Positions 1 through 7,377 of a stretch of DNA of 16,541 nt are shown here, piece by piece. The position numbers and the translations under genes were made by a program. Position 1 is the first letter of the stretch; each line of letters opens with the position of its first letter. Below the pieces are notes generated by a model. It had not been told where the DNA came from and searched no databases. It was given only the letters and a program-made list of their open reading frames with translations. Source of the DNA: Hypholoma sublateritium FD-334 SS-4 (lineage: Eukaryota > Basidiomycota > Agaricomycetes > Agaricales > Strophariaceae); the NCBI GenBank assembly GCA_000827495.1, contig KN817673.1:1-16541 (forward strand). Reading direction: 5' to 3'.

Positions 1-551
1 GGCTGGAGAGGCGCCCGCGGCGCGCGATGCCCGGTCCGTTGCTGCCGCCGTCAATTATCAAGGCTCTCACTCGCGTCTCTCTCTCTTTTCTTTACGCGTT
101 CAAGCTTCACGCGTAAAGTTAAGTTCTTACTTTATTTCTGTGCAAGGTAGCTAACTAAGTTTTATTCCAGATGTCGATTTCCGTCCTCCGATCCTACCTC
201 TCCAGCATCTCGATGCCACTCGAAGACCTCAAGCTGCTTATCGCAAACGGCGCGGCGCAGGAGGCGGGGCGAATTGGCGTCGAGAAGTACCATTGCGTTC
301 TTGCGTGCGTTTTCCTTCTATTTTTCTTCACTTCCTTTTCATTTTTGGCTAGTCATCCTTCTCTCCCAACGCACCCCAACTGGACCGTGCGCGTCTTCGA
401 CGCGCGCGGCAAAGGCTTATACCTCGGTGGCCTGCACATCAACGAGCATGGTGTTGGGGACTTCATGTCCGTCGACGAGGAGCTTGACTCCAAGCACAAG
501 AACAAGACTTTGAACCGCGCTTTCCATCGCAGGAGGCGTCTTATTTTGTGA
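1..551 (+). CDS. unrecognised multi-exon gene, 5'-partial
   Basis: I do not recognise this gene. The frame starting at the ATG at 171 is open to the stop at 549-551, but 171 directly follows a good 3' splice site (branch-like GCTAAC, then TTTTATTCCAG at 170). The ATG is therefore probably internal. A GTAAAG donor at 113 would give a 58-nt intron, and the upstream exon (2-112) is open in the matching frame and runs off the window. Inside the frame, positions 309-356 form a 48-nt stretch beginning GTGCGT and ending GGCTAG, rich in T/C. It translates to a hydrophobic Phe/Leu run and is more likely an in-frame intron than a membrane segment. A second good donor (GTGAGT) lies at 548 just before the stop, so the gene may continue. 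The region around residues 70-105 (VRVFDARGKGLYLGG, then HINEHGVGDF) looks like real protein, and the end is Lys/Arg-rich. Confidence 0.4.
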
Positions 552-604
552 GTGCTTCTTACATATGCATTTCCTGTNGCTTATCCCCTATGCAGGTAGT
601 TTGT

Positions 605-925
605 ATATAGTTGTACCATCGGCTACGCCGATATTCGCAATTCCAACCTGAAGCAACTCATTTTTTTGGTGATTCTGCCCAAGTGTGAGTAAACAGGAAA
701 ACGGGNGGAGAGAAAAATAATTAAATCAAAATCTTCTACATATATAGGGCTGCGCACGAGTGCGCACGTACCGTTGACCCCAACGAAGCCACCTCGGCAT
801 CCCGCGCGCGCCCCACGGCNTCCCGCCAGACTTCTTCCCACTCATACAACTCCTCGCGCCGCAGCAGCAGCTATCTGCGTTCGTACGGCGCGAACTTCAA
901 ACCGGCGGGACGAAATCTGCGCTGG
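605..925 (+). other. coding-looking fragments, possibly later exons of the gene to the left
   Basis: Two short open stretches look like exons but are not joined with confidence. One (about 623-694) reads GYADIRNSNLKQLIFLVILP and ends at a stop. The other (about 743-927) reads a Ser/Arg-rich peptide containing TVDPNEATSASRAR and SSRRSSSYLRSYG, followed by a GTAAGC donor at 925 with a possible acceptor at 966. Between them is AT-rich sequence with an unresolved base. The first peptide recalls the hydrophobic strand of an Argonaute Mid domain, but the match is too short to name a family. From about 967 to 1111 I see nothing coding. Confidence 0.2.
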
Positions 926-1111
926 TAAGCTTCGTCGAACTATCATTTTATCTCTGACTGTTCAAGTAGGTCTGCATAATATCCCAATAGACGTATATAC
1001 CTTGGATGTTTTCCATACTTAGTACAATATGAATGAATATGCCTTTGCCGAATTTATTCAAGGCCCAAATCTGCGCGCATATCGGGCTCGACAACGTTAA
1101 GGGAATATTGC

Positions 1112-1600
1112 TGGATATAATCCGATATAATGATGATATCAATTGTGTATCTAAATTACACAGTATGTAGCGATCCGTTGTACGTATATCACCTTGTATA
1201 ATCATGAATCTCTCTATCGAAACTTGAATAGCCGAGTACGCCGGATACGATTTGACATAATCATGATATCAAATTTATNTCTACATTATACAGTGTGTAG
1301 CGATCCGTTGTACATATCTCATCTTGTATAATTGTAGATTGATCTGTCGAAACTTCAATAACCGAGTAGTCAGTATATAACTCGACATAATTCATTGTGT
1401 TAGATTATACCTGGGATATATGGTACACAGCAGCCCGTTAGACGCATATCATCTACTGTAAGTCATGCACCATCTTGAAAAAGATTGGAGTATTCTGATA
1501 TTCGATATATATCCGAACATGATTTATTATATCGTATTCTACCTAGGATATATGGTACACAGCAGCCCGTCGTATATATGTCATCTATTGTAATTGGGTT
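1112..1600. repeat. degenerate tandem array, period about 130 bp, four copies
   Basis: A core element recurs at nearly constant spacing: CGATCCGTTG at 1171 and again at 1301 (exactly 130 bp apart), CAGCCCGTTA at 1431 (130 bp) and CAGCCCGTCG at 1563 (132 bp). Around the core, copies 1 and 2 share a GTGTAGCGATCCGTTGTAC-like block and a CGAAACTT(G/C)AATA block 130 bp apart. Copies 3 and 4 share GGATATATGGTACACAGCAG. Copies 1-2 and copies 3-4 are thus two sub-families. A partial copy begins near 1112. The unit is AT-rich and has no reading frame. The array overlaps the last codons of the minus-strand gene that ends at 1585. Confidence 0.75.
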
Positions 1601-3303
1601 CCCTTTGCTGAAGCTGGAAATATTTTAATCCTTACCATATAATGCCCCATAAGCCCATATATACAAGTCTCACACCGCCACCTAGGTGTCGGAGTTGAAA
1701 CGTGAAAACATTTTTTCCACCTTTTACTGATGTGGGGTGGAACCGGCATAATACCAGCTTGAAGCGTGAGTGCATCAAAATTGTTCAAGTTGGCAGAGCC
1801 TGAGCCTTGCGACGCCGTCTCTAGTGCCATTCTCTTGATCTCAGGCAAAGTGAGGTCAGCCTCTTCAAATATCCGAGCAACACGCGAAAAGTAGAGCGAC
1901 GGGAGGCGTAGCAGGAAATGTAGATATATTTGCCGCGGTAGCGTCTCGCCCACAAATGAAGCAGCTTCGCACATCTTCCGCCTTGCGTCCGGCCTTGATG
2001 GGAAGAGCCTTCCGAATTGGCCATTGATACGAGACCAAATTTTCTGGGGTTTGTGAGCATTCAGGGGGTGAGAGTGATGCGTTGGGAGAAGCGGTCCCGG
2101 GAGAGACACAGATGGCACGTCGGGAGCGTCCGGGCCCAGATGTCTTGGAGGGTATATATTGTCGGAGCCATTTCCAACGCCCAACTGGTCAACAGCGACC
2201 AAATCATCAGGCTTAGGAGGTTCCACTACACCTGCGGACGGTCCAGGTAGTAAATTTTCGTCGGATGAATGCACATTTTTCTCTTGATTGCTATGCCCTA
2301 TCGCATACCACAAGGCGGAAGGATATAGCAAGGCGGAAGGATATTCAAATGATTGTCGCGGTTGCGGGAATGAAGACTGTGCAAGTGCAGACTTGAAATC
2401 GATTTCTGATCCTAAGTCGGGCTGAGCGCTTGCAAGCTGTCTGCTGGGCTGAACAGGTTGAAGGTAATAACCACCATTTGGGTGCTCAGGAAGATGCGAC
2501 TGGTTCGATATATATGGGAAGGGCAAGGTGTACGTCGACATGGAAGCTGCTAAATGAGCAGAATAAGGCTGAATAGTTGGTGTTGGAACATCGTCGAACG
2601 TGAGTCCGTGCCCCAGCCCGTCGTTACGGCTGTGGGCACGGAATGGGTCAGTTGCTACATATGCACCGTCTGTTTGTCTCGTACTGAAGACTGTTGAGCG
2701 CGTAGAGGGGGCGTATGCGTAGGCGTATGGCAGAAGTGTATGAGTGTTATTTGGATTAAGATAGCAGCTTGCACCCATAGGCGCTTGCCAGGAGGCATTT
2801 GTGGGCTTCTGAGAAAATTTTTTTGGGATGTAACCGGGATAGCAATTGACGGCGGATTCACCGGGCCGTAAGTGGTGGCTAGAACTTGATGCCGACTGAG
2901 TTAATGGGTGCGGCAGCCTGTAAGAATCTGCATCGTAACTTGTTGATGATTGTGGCCGCTGTGCAGCTTCAGATGGGAGGGACGACTGCCGCAACGGTGA
3001 TCTATTTGTTGAATTGTAATTTTTCGTAAAGGATCGAAAAGTATCTGCATGGTCTCTTCGTGTAGTGATAAAAGTCGATGCCGAGGGTGTTCCAGTGACT
3101 CTATGTGTTGTTGGGGGCAATGAAGATGGTGTTTTGACATCAATTCCATTAACATCTGACCCCGTAGTATGTGCGTCTGTAGAGTTGGGTGTTTCGGCAG
3201 TATTGTTGGGTTTTACTGAGCGATCAATCGTAGGTTTGGGATGGGAAAAGGATGGTACAGAATGCGGGGTATCAGTTTGCTCATGATTCGATTGGTGGGC
3301 CAT
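1585..3303 (-). CDS. Agaricomycete LPRQ..LRLPSLYFSRVARIFE family protein, C-terminus apparently lost
   Basis: This is a 572-residue reading frame of unknown function. Residues 1 to about 400 are low-complexity and rich in Ser, Pro, His, Asn and Tyr, so probably disordered. The C-terminal part holds a conserved block (SFVGETLPRQIYLH, LLRLPSLYFSRVARIFEEAD, LPEIKRMALETA) that I associate with a large family of Agaricomycete hypothetical proteins. From memory, that block is usually followed by a W..F.DSLMREWKT segment and several membrane helices. Here a weak echo (W, then CIYGLMGHYM) is seen and no membrane helix follows. The frame instead runs into the 130-bp repeat array. A short intron near the 3' end (GTGGAA..CACCTAG, 39 nt) is possible but unproved. 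I take the ATG at 3303 as start because an in-frame ATG at 3315 lies inside an apparent 5'-UTR intron. Confidence 0.7.
   Translation of the reverse strand: MAHQSNHEQTDTPHSVPSFSHPKPTIDRSVKPNNTAETPNSTDAHTTGSDVNGIDVKTPSSLPPTTHRVTGTPSASTFITTRRDHADTFRSFTKNYNSTNRSPLRQSSLPSEAAQRPQSSTSYDADSYRLPHPLTQSASSSSHHLRPGESAVNCYPGYIPKKFSQKPTNASWQAPMGASCYLNPNNTHTLLPYAYAYAPSTRSTVFSTRQTDGAYVATDPFRAHSRNDGLGHGLTFDDVPTPTIQPYSAHLAASMSTYTLPFPYISNQSHLPEHPNGGYYLQPVQPSRQLASAQPDLGSEIDFKSALAQSSFPQPRQSFEYPSALLYPSALWYAIGHSNQEKNVHSSDENLLPGPSAGVVEPPKPDDLVAVDQLGVGNGSDNIYPPRHLGPDAPDVPSVSLPGPLLPTHHSHPLNAHKPQKIWSRINGQFGRLFPSRPDARRKMCEAASFVGETLPRQIYLHFLLRLPSLYFSRVARIFEEADLTLPEIKRMALETASQGSGSANLNNFDALTLQAGIMPVPPHISKRWKKCFHVSTPTPRWRCETCIYGLMGHYMVRIKIFPASAKGTQLQ
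2311..2346 (-). repeat. 18-bp tandem duplication inside the LPRQ-family gene
   Basis: The unit CAAGGCGGAAGGATATAG is repeated immediately as CAAGGCGGAAGGATATT. On the coding (minus) strand this gives a duplicated six-residue unit, YPSALLYPSALW, in the disordered N-terminal part. It is an in-frame slippage product. Confidence 0.8.
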
Positions 3304-3380
3304 CTGGAGCCTCATATACTTATATCAATTAGTACCTCCATATCAATTATTCAGTAGTGCACTATTCAAGGAAAACATAC
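3304..3380 (-). other. 5'-UTR intron ending directly at the start codon
   Basis: Read on the minus strand, this 77-nt stretch begins GTATGT, contains the textbook branch site TACTAA and ends CTCCAG immediately before ATGGCC. The exon upstream (from about 3405 to 3381) has no in-frame ATG downstream of a stop, so it is untranslated leader. This decides the start codon at 3303. Confidence 0.65.
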
Positions 3381-3434
3381 CTGCACTCCTGTTTTTTTTC
3401 GGAATTTCTTAGACTGTAGTTTACTCAACGATGC

Positions 3435-3442
3435 TTTATAAA
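3435..3442. promoter_or_regulatory. symmetrical TATA box, possibly bidirectional
   Basis: TTTATAAA reads the same on both strands. On the minus strand it lies about 30 bp upstream of the expected leader exon of the LPRQ-family gene. On the plus strand it reads TATAAAAG about 100 bp before an ATG at 3540. Only the minus-strand use is well supported by what follows. Confidence 0.45.
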
Positions 3443-3539
3443 AGGGAGGGAACCTAGCACATAACTAGCGCATAGGTTCGGCACTCACTATATTAGATCC
3501 TCATCCACGTTAAGATTGCTGTACCTGCGGGAAAGAATT

Positions 3540-3959
3540 ATGCCCGACATCAATAGCAGTGTAAGTACTGACCATTCAGGAATACTTAACATGTCTGGGT
3601 CTGATCTTCTTGACCCAAACCCGGAGCGCTCTATTGATGCTATAAATTCCCCACATATCCTATGGGTGAATGGTACTTTGAATCGATACGATGTTAGACT
3701 AAAATTGGTCCAAACTCTGAAAGCTGCAGTGCTATTGCAGTGCTGCTTGAGTGCTACGACACTGCTTCCCACACTTTTTAGCGGTATAAACGCAATGAAT
3801 ACACCGCGACAGTTGATGATGGGAAGGGGTTTCCTACATACAGTAGCTCCCGGATGGCTGCCGGAGGTATTCTATCTGTCATACTGCTTTTCTTTTGATT
3901 CCAGATCACACGCTCAAATATACTACAAGATTAGTTCGTATATACAATTAGAAGATTGA
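3540..3959 (+). CDS. doubtful small hypothetical protein, 139 residues
   Basis: An open frame starts at an ATG (MPDINSS) and ends at a stop at 3957-3959. It faces away from the LPRQ-family gene and has a TATAAAAG box about 100 bp upstream. I recognise no domain. A GTAAGT motif at 3560 sits within it without a matching acceptor at a normal distance. The middle (about residues 60-80) is mildly hydrophobic. It could be a real lineage-specific gene or chance open sequence. Confidence 0.25.
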   Translation: MPDINSSVSTDHSGILNMSGSDLLDPNPERSIDAINSPHILWVNGTLNRYDVRLKLVQTLKAAVLLQCCLSATTLLPTLFSGINAMNTPRQLMMGRGFLHTVAPGWLPEVFYLSYCFSFDSRSHAQIYYKISSYIQLED

Positions 3960-4379
3960 GGAGTTTTTGGAGTAGACACAGAGCAGAGAACCATCGGATA
4001 CTTGAGCCGGAGGGAAATTCTTGCCATTTCGTTAACGGAGACAGGAATAGGCGCCCAGAGGCAATTACATTGATATGCCATTGACATGCTTGCAGCGCTT
4101 CAAGTTTTTTTGTTAAAAAAAGGTCCAAGGAAAGTGCCACCGACATGGGTGTGAACGCGAAACCCTTTAATGGCCGTTAACTGGGTGAGGCCATATATGC
4201 AAGCCGGATACACCGTTAAACGCACAGTCGCAGAGGGCGCACAGGGTCAGTAAAGGCTTGCTGCACAGGCCAGGTTGAGGGGACTTACGGGACGCGCTGA
4301 TACTCAAGCTGCAAAGGTCACTATAGAAAGCAAATAGTTAGTCACGGATGAAAAGCAGTTGAGGACAAACTAGGCTCGC
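3960..4379. other. intergenic, no gene seen
   Basis: There is no convincing reading frame on either strand. On the minus strand a few splice-like motifs (for example GTAAGT and TGTGCAG around 4250-4300) occur but do not join protein-like exons. This may be decayed sequence downstream of the ABC-F remnant. Confidence 0.4.
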
Positions 4380-4620
4380 TCAGGAGAAGATGTCACTCAG
4401 TTCGATGAACAGTGCCTCCGCCAACATTCCCCGCATCCGCTTAGAGCACCGATGTCGCGGCCTTCCTTAGTAGATCTTCCTCCGAGAAGCCAAGTCCACC
4501 TAGGATCACTTTCGCCTGCGCTTCATCTGCTTCTACGTCTAGTGTTTCGTACGCGCCGAGCACCTCTGCCATCATTGCGTACACAAGCGTTGCCGACGGC
4601 CGTGACGTGCGTCTGCGTGT
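4380..4620 (-). pseudogene. ABC-F type ATPase fragment, frameshifted and truncated
   Basis: Read on the minus strand from about 4600, one frame gives TLVYAMMAEVLGAYETLDVE, then ADEAQAKVILGGLGFSEEDL. This matches the region just before the ABC signature in eukaryotic ABC-F proteins, which has the pattern YE.LD...AEARA..IL.GLGF. The frame stops at 4441. A second minus-strand frame starting around 4445 continues with RMRGMLAEALFIELSDIF, equivalent to the segment after the signature (GGWRMR..LA.ALF). The LSGGW residues are therefore lost at a small frameshift or deletion near 4441-4450. The second frame stops at 4380, before any Walker B motif. I found no N-terminal Walker A half and no second ATPase domain nearby. 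ABC-F proteins act on ribosomes or in stress control and are soluble. This copy cannot be functional. Confidence 0.65.
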
Positions 4621-4906
4621 GCTGTACGCGCAGCTCAGCGCGAGTGACTCTCGCGGCGACGCGCGCCCGCGTCGCCTGTCGCGCGGTACTTATGGCTGCG
4701 CAGGATAAATACACTGAATAATCAAGGCTGCCAACTGTTAAGTATTACTTAGCTGCGGAATTTGCCGACAGCTGTCTAATAAGTTAAGCACATGCACACG
4801 TGACACGTTTTTGCCGCTGTCGGGAGTCGGGAGTCGGTGGTCGTCAGTGTCACTGCCGTTGTTTTCCTATCTGGCACGGCCAGAGTTGAAGAAAGGTATA
4901 TTTTGT

Positions 4907-4915
4907 TATATATAA
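4907..4915 (+). promoter_or_regulatory. TATA-like box of the mS29 gene
   Basis: TATATATAA-like sequence lies about 45 bp upstream of the presequence ATG at 4956. Two earlier ATGs at 4922 and 4926 lie within about 20 bp of the box, so they probably fall upstream of the transcription start. Confidence 0.45.
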
Positions 4916-4955
4916 CTAGACATGAATGAAACTAAGCCCGCTATTCTAGTCGACC

Positions 4956-6758
4956 ATGTCCTTAATCTCCAGTATATCCCGACCGGGACCGTCGACGTCT
5001 TTGTCGCGTCTGCTGAAGCCACAATTTTCATTAGAATCGCGGAGATACGCAGCTGGAGAGGCGGGCCCTGTTGGAAGTATGTCACACATAGAATTCTGCG
5101 TGTGATCCACTCAGAGGACTTTACAGAGGCTGGATATCTGCAGAAGCTGGGCTCGGCCCAAAAGTCCAAAATGAGGAAGAAACTGCCAGTGCGTTGAGTC
5201 CTAGATTCTTCTGAGATACACCTTCTTAGCGCTTCCGACTAGATGTATAAAGCTCTTCCCGCCTCGCAGCTGGATCGTCCTATCTTGGTGTCCAATAAGC
5301 CTCAATTTGACCCGCCTGTTTTCACACCTGTTGGTATTCCTTGAACGCTATGAGGGTCATGCTCTGACTACCTCTTACAGGCGGCTATAAAGGCTGCTAC
5401 GGCTGTTGGTCAACCCTTCGTCATAAATCCCAAGGACAATGACCCAATGAAGTGCTTTGGTATTCCCAGGAAGCTGTGGTTAGAGGTGCGTTCTTCCCTT
5501 TCGAATAATGCAAGTATTCATCCGTATTTTTAGTTCAAACTGCTTTCACGGCCTTATACCGTGGTCCGAGAAGTCACAAAAGATATTATCCAATTGCTGG
5601 AGGATGCAAAACAAAGCTCTAGCGCAAACACCCGCGTCGTCTTCAGTAGGTGTCCTTTCCCAATCTTGGTATATCGTCGACCTTATAGCTCTCACTAAGC
5701 CGGTCGGCCTGGATGCGGAAAGAGCTTCCTTCTTCTGCAAGCTGTTGAATCCTGCGCGCAACAAAATTGGGTCGTCATTTACATCCCTCGCGCCGTCGAC
5801 CTAGTGAATTCAACGACGAGCTACGCCTACGATATACGCACACAAACATACCTGCAGCCTTGGTACTCCTTCCAGACTATCCAGCGCATGCTGACCGTCA
5901 ACAAGGAGGCGTTCACTAAAATCAAGCTTGTGGAAGACCTCGTCCTTGAGAAGTCTGTTTTGGCTAAGGGGACGACACTCGACCAAGTGATTGAGGCGGC
6001 TCTTGCCGAGAGGGGAGTGAGCGTAGCGCAGGCGCCGGTGTACTTGGAAGCTGTGATGAAGGCCCTCGAGGCGCAGACTCAGTAAGCATTTCCCTTTCTT
6101 TACGAGATATTGACCTAATTCTACATCAGGTACCCCGTTATTCTGGCTATCGACGATATGCAAACCCTGTACGGCAAAACTGCGTACCGTGACCCCCACT
6201 TCCAGGCTATCCATTCGTACCATCTGTCGTTACCCAGAATGCTCATGGAGTTTGCCTCCGGCAAGCGTTCCTTTGTATGTCCCCAGTACTCGTTATCATG
6301 TCTCCTACTCACGACTATATATAGCAAAAGGGCGCTGTCTTGGGCGCTATCTCAGCCTCGCAGACGACCCACCCCATCCCGTTGGAACTTCGTGATGCCC
6401 TTGACTTACATAACGAAAACTACCGCATTGCATCCCCGTATGAGAAGCGTGACAAGGTTTTGGTGGAATACGCAAAAGGCTTGAAGAACATGGCGGTCCC
6501 CGAAAAATTGACGTTGGCGGAGGCGATTGGGGTATTTGAGATCTGGAAGGAGCAACAGGTCTTTGGTAGAGGTGTGTCATTTCTCTGTTTCCCTTTGTAT
6601 TTTTCCCATCGGGCCCCGCCGCGTCATCTAACTAATCGCGTGTTTTCACCGCAGAGAAATTCTTCTATGATGAGGCCTTCATGGGAAAATATACCGAATC
6701 GGGAGGGAATGCGAGGGATTTTGTCTGGAAAGGATTGCTCGCGACCTTAGATACCTAA
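4956..6758 (+). CDS. RSM23: mitochondrial small ribosomal subunit protein mS29 (DAP3/Rsm23), nine exons
   Basis: The predicted product is a 454-residue GTP-binding protein of the mitochondrial small subunit. Exons are 4956-5076, 5127-5188, 5243-5329, 5381-5485, 5534-5645, 5700-6081, 6130-6274, 6325-6571 and 6655-6758. Introns are 48-83 nt. The N-terminus (MSLISSISRPGPSTSLSRLL, then ..SRRYA) is Ser/Arg-rich without acidic residues at first, as expected of a mitochondrial presequence. Residues 164-171 are GRPGCGKS (Walker A, split by an intron just before), and 291-299 read YPVILAIDD (Walker B). Other family blocks follow: YIPRAVDLVNS, IHSYHLSLPR, and the end GNARDFVWKGLLATL. All junctions keep frame. 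Intron 1 may instead end at 5114, adding four residues. Intron 3 needs a weak GTTGGT donor at 5330. The gene looks intact. Confidence 0.9.
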
Positions 6759-6863
6759 TGAGCTCGCTGCCCCCCCCACGACTTGTTCTGGCTTTCTAAT
6801 CGCATATATATGCGCAACGTCCTGTAAGTAACTAGTGGGCGCTGGCTAATTTAATAATTTCAG

Positions 6864-7168
6864 TTGGAAGTGGGCGGTTTGCCGTGTGATGCACTCGAAC
6901 AGGGAACCAGGACCGACTTGACAGCGCTGTGCAAAGAATATAGATCCAAGAATTCGTCATCAATATACCTACGAGACCAGCATGTTTTTCCGGAGTGAGT
7001 ACTTTAGCCTACTTTAGCCTTCTAAACTGACCGCCCAAATTCCGAAGCGCTGTTAATTTTAGGCAGACATGTCAGTCTTTAGCAGTTGACAACGTCACTA
7101 AAACTCCCGTCTATGATAAATTGGGGTATAAACTGCTGTATGACGTTGGCCATGATGACTTCTCTTGA
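6864..7168 (+). pseudogene. orphan exon pair of an unrecognised gene
   Basis: Exon 6864-6994 follows a good acceptor (TTTCAG) and ends at a GTGAGT donor. Exon 7063-7168 follows TTTTAG. Joined across the 68-nt intron, the frame holds and gives about 79 residues that look protein-like (LEVGGLPCDALEQGTRTDLT at the start, PVYDKLGYKLLYDVGHDDFS at the end), then a TGA. A GTAAGT donor at 6823 implies an earlier exon. However, only about 60 bp separate it from the mS29 stop, and no in-frame start is found there. The YDKLGY segment resembles the end of GNAT acetyltransferases, but nothing else supports that. I read it as a gene remnant. A small gene with an unseen first exon is also possible. A 10-bp unit TACTTTAGCC is duplicated in the intron near 7000-7020. 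Confidence 0.35.
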
Positions 7169-7296
7169 CAAAATGACAACGAGGACCTCACTTCTTCCGC
7201 TATTTTTCAGAAAAACTAAACTAAACATCCCATATCAGGAGAAACTTACCGCCGCTACCGCTGGAAGCTCGGAAAAGGCGTAATGAACGGGCAATG

Positions 7297-7303
7297 CATA
7301 TAA
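7297..7303 (+). promoter_or_regulatory. TATA-like box upstream of the Ser/Pro/Arg-rich gene
   Basis: CATATAA lies about 80 bp before the ATG at 7378. It overlaps the in-frame ATG at 7294, which argues that 7294 is not the translation start. Confidence 0.35.
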
Positions 7304-7377
7304 GCACGCGATGGACAAAGGTCGGGATTTGGGCTGCGCAATTTGTAGCGACATTCAGCTGGTACCTTTCCACGACA

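Noticed and set aside
623..694. An Argonaute Mid-domain exon
   Set aside because: Only about a dozen residues resemble the hydrophobic strand. No PAZ, Piwi or nucleotide-binding residues are seen around it.
774..1022. An 82-residue frame starting at a TTG
   Set aside because: No ATG, and the neighbouring frame over 743-927 looks more like protein.
1112..1600. CRISPR-like array
   Set aside because: The whole 130-bp unit is degenerate and repeated. There are no short identical repeats with unique spacers, and the genome is eukaryotic.
1614..1635. A 22-nt intron (GTAAGG..TTTCCAG, minus strand) near the end of the LPRQ-family gene
   Set aside because: Too short for fungal splicing. The donor could be used only with a more distant acceptor, which I could not identify.
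4922..5197. A 91-residue protein read in one frame from the ATG at 4922
   Set aside because: Its first half overlaps the mS29 presequence in another frame, and its second half is mS29 exon 2. The ATG lies only a few bases after the TATA box.
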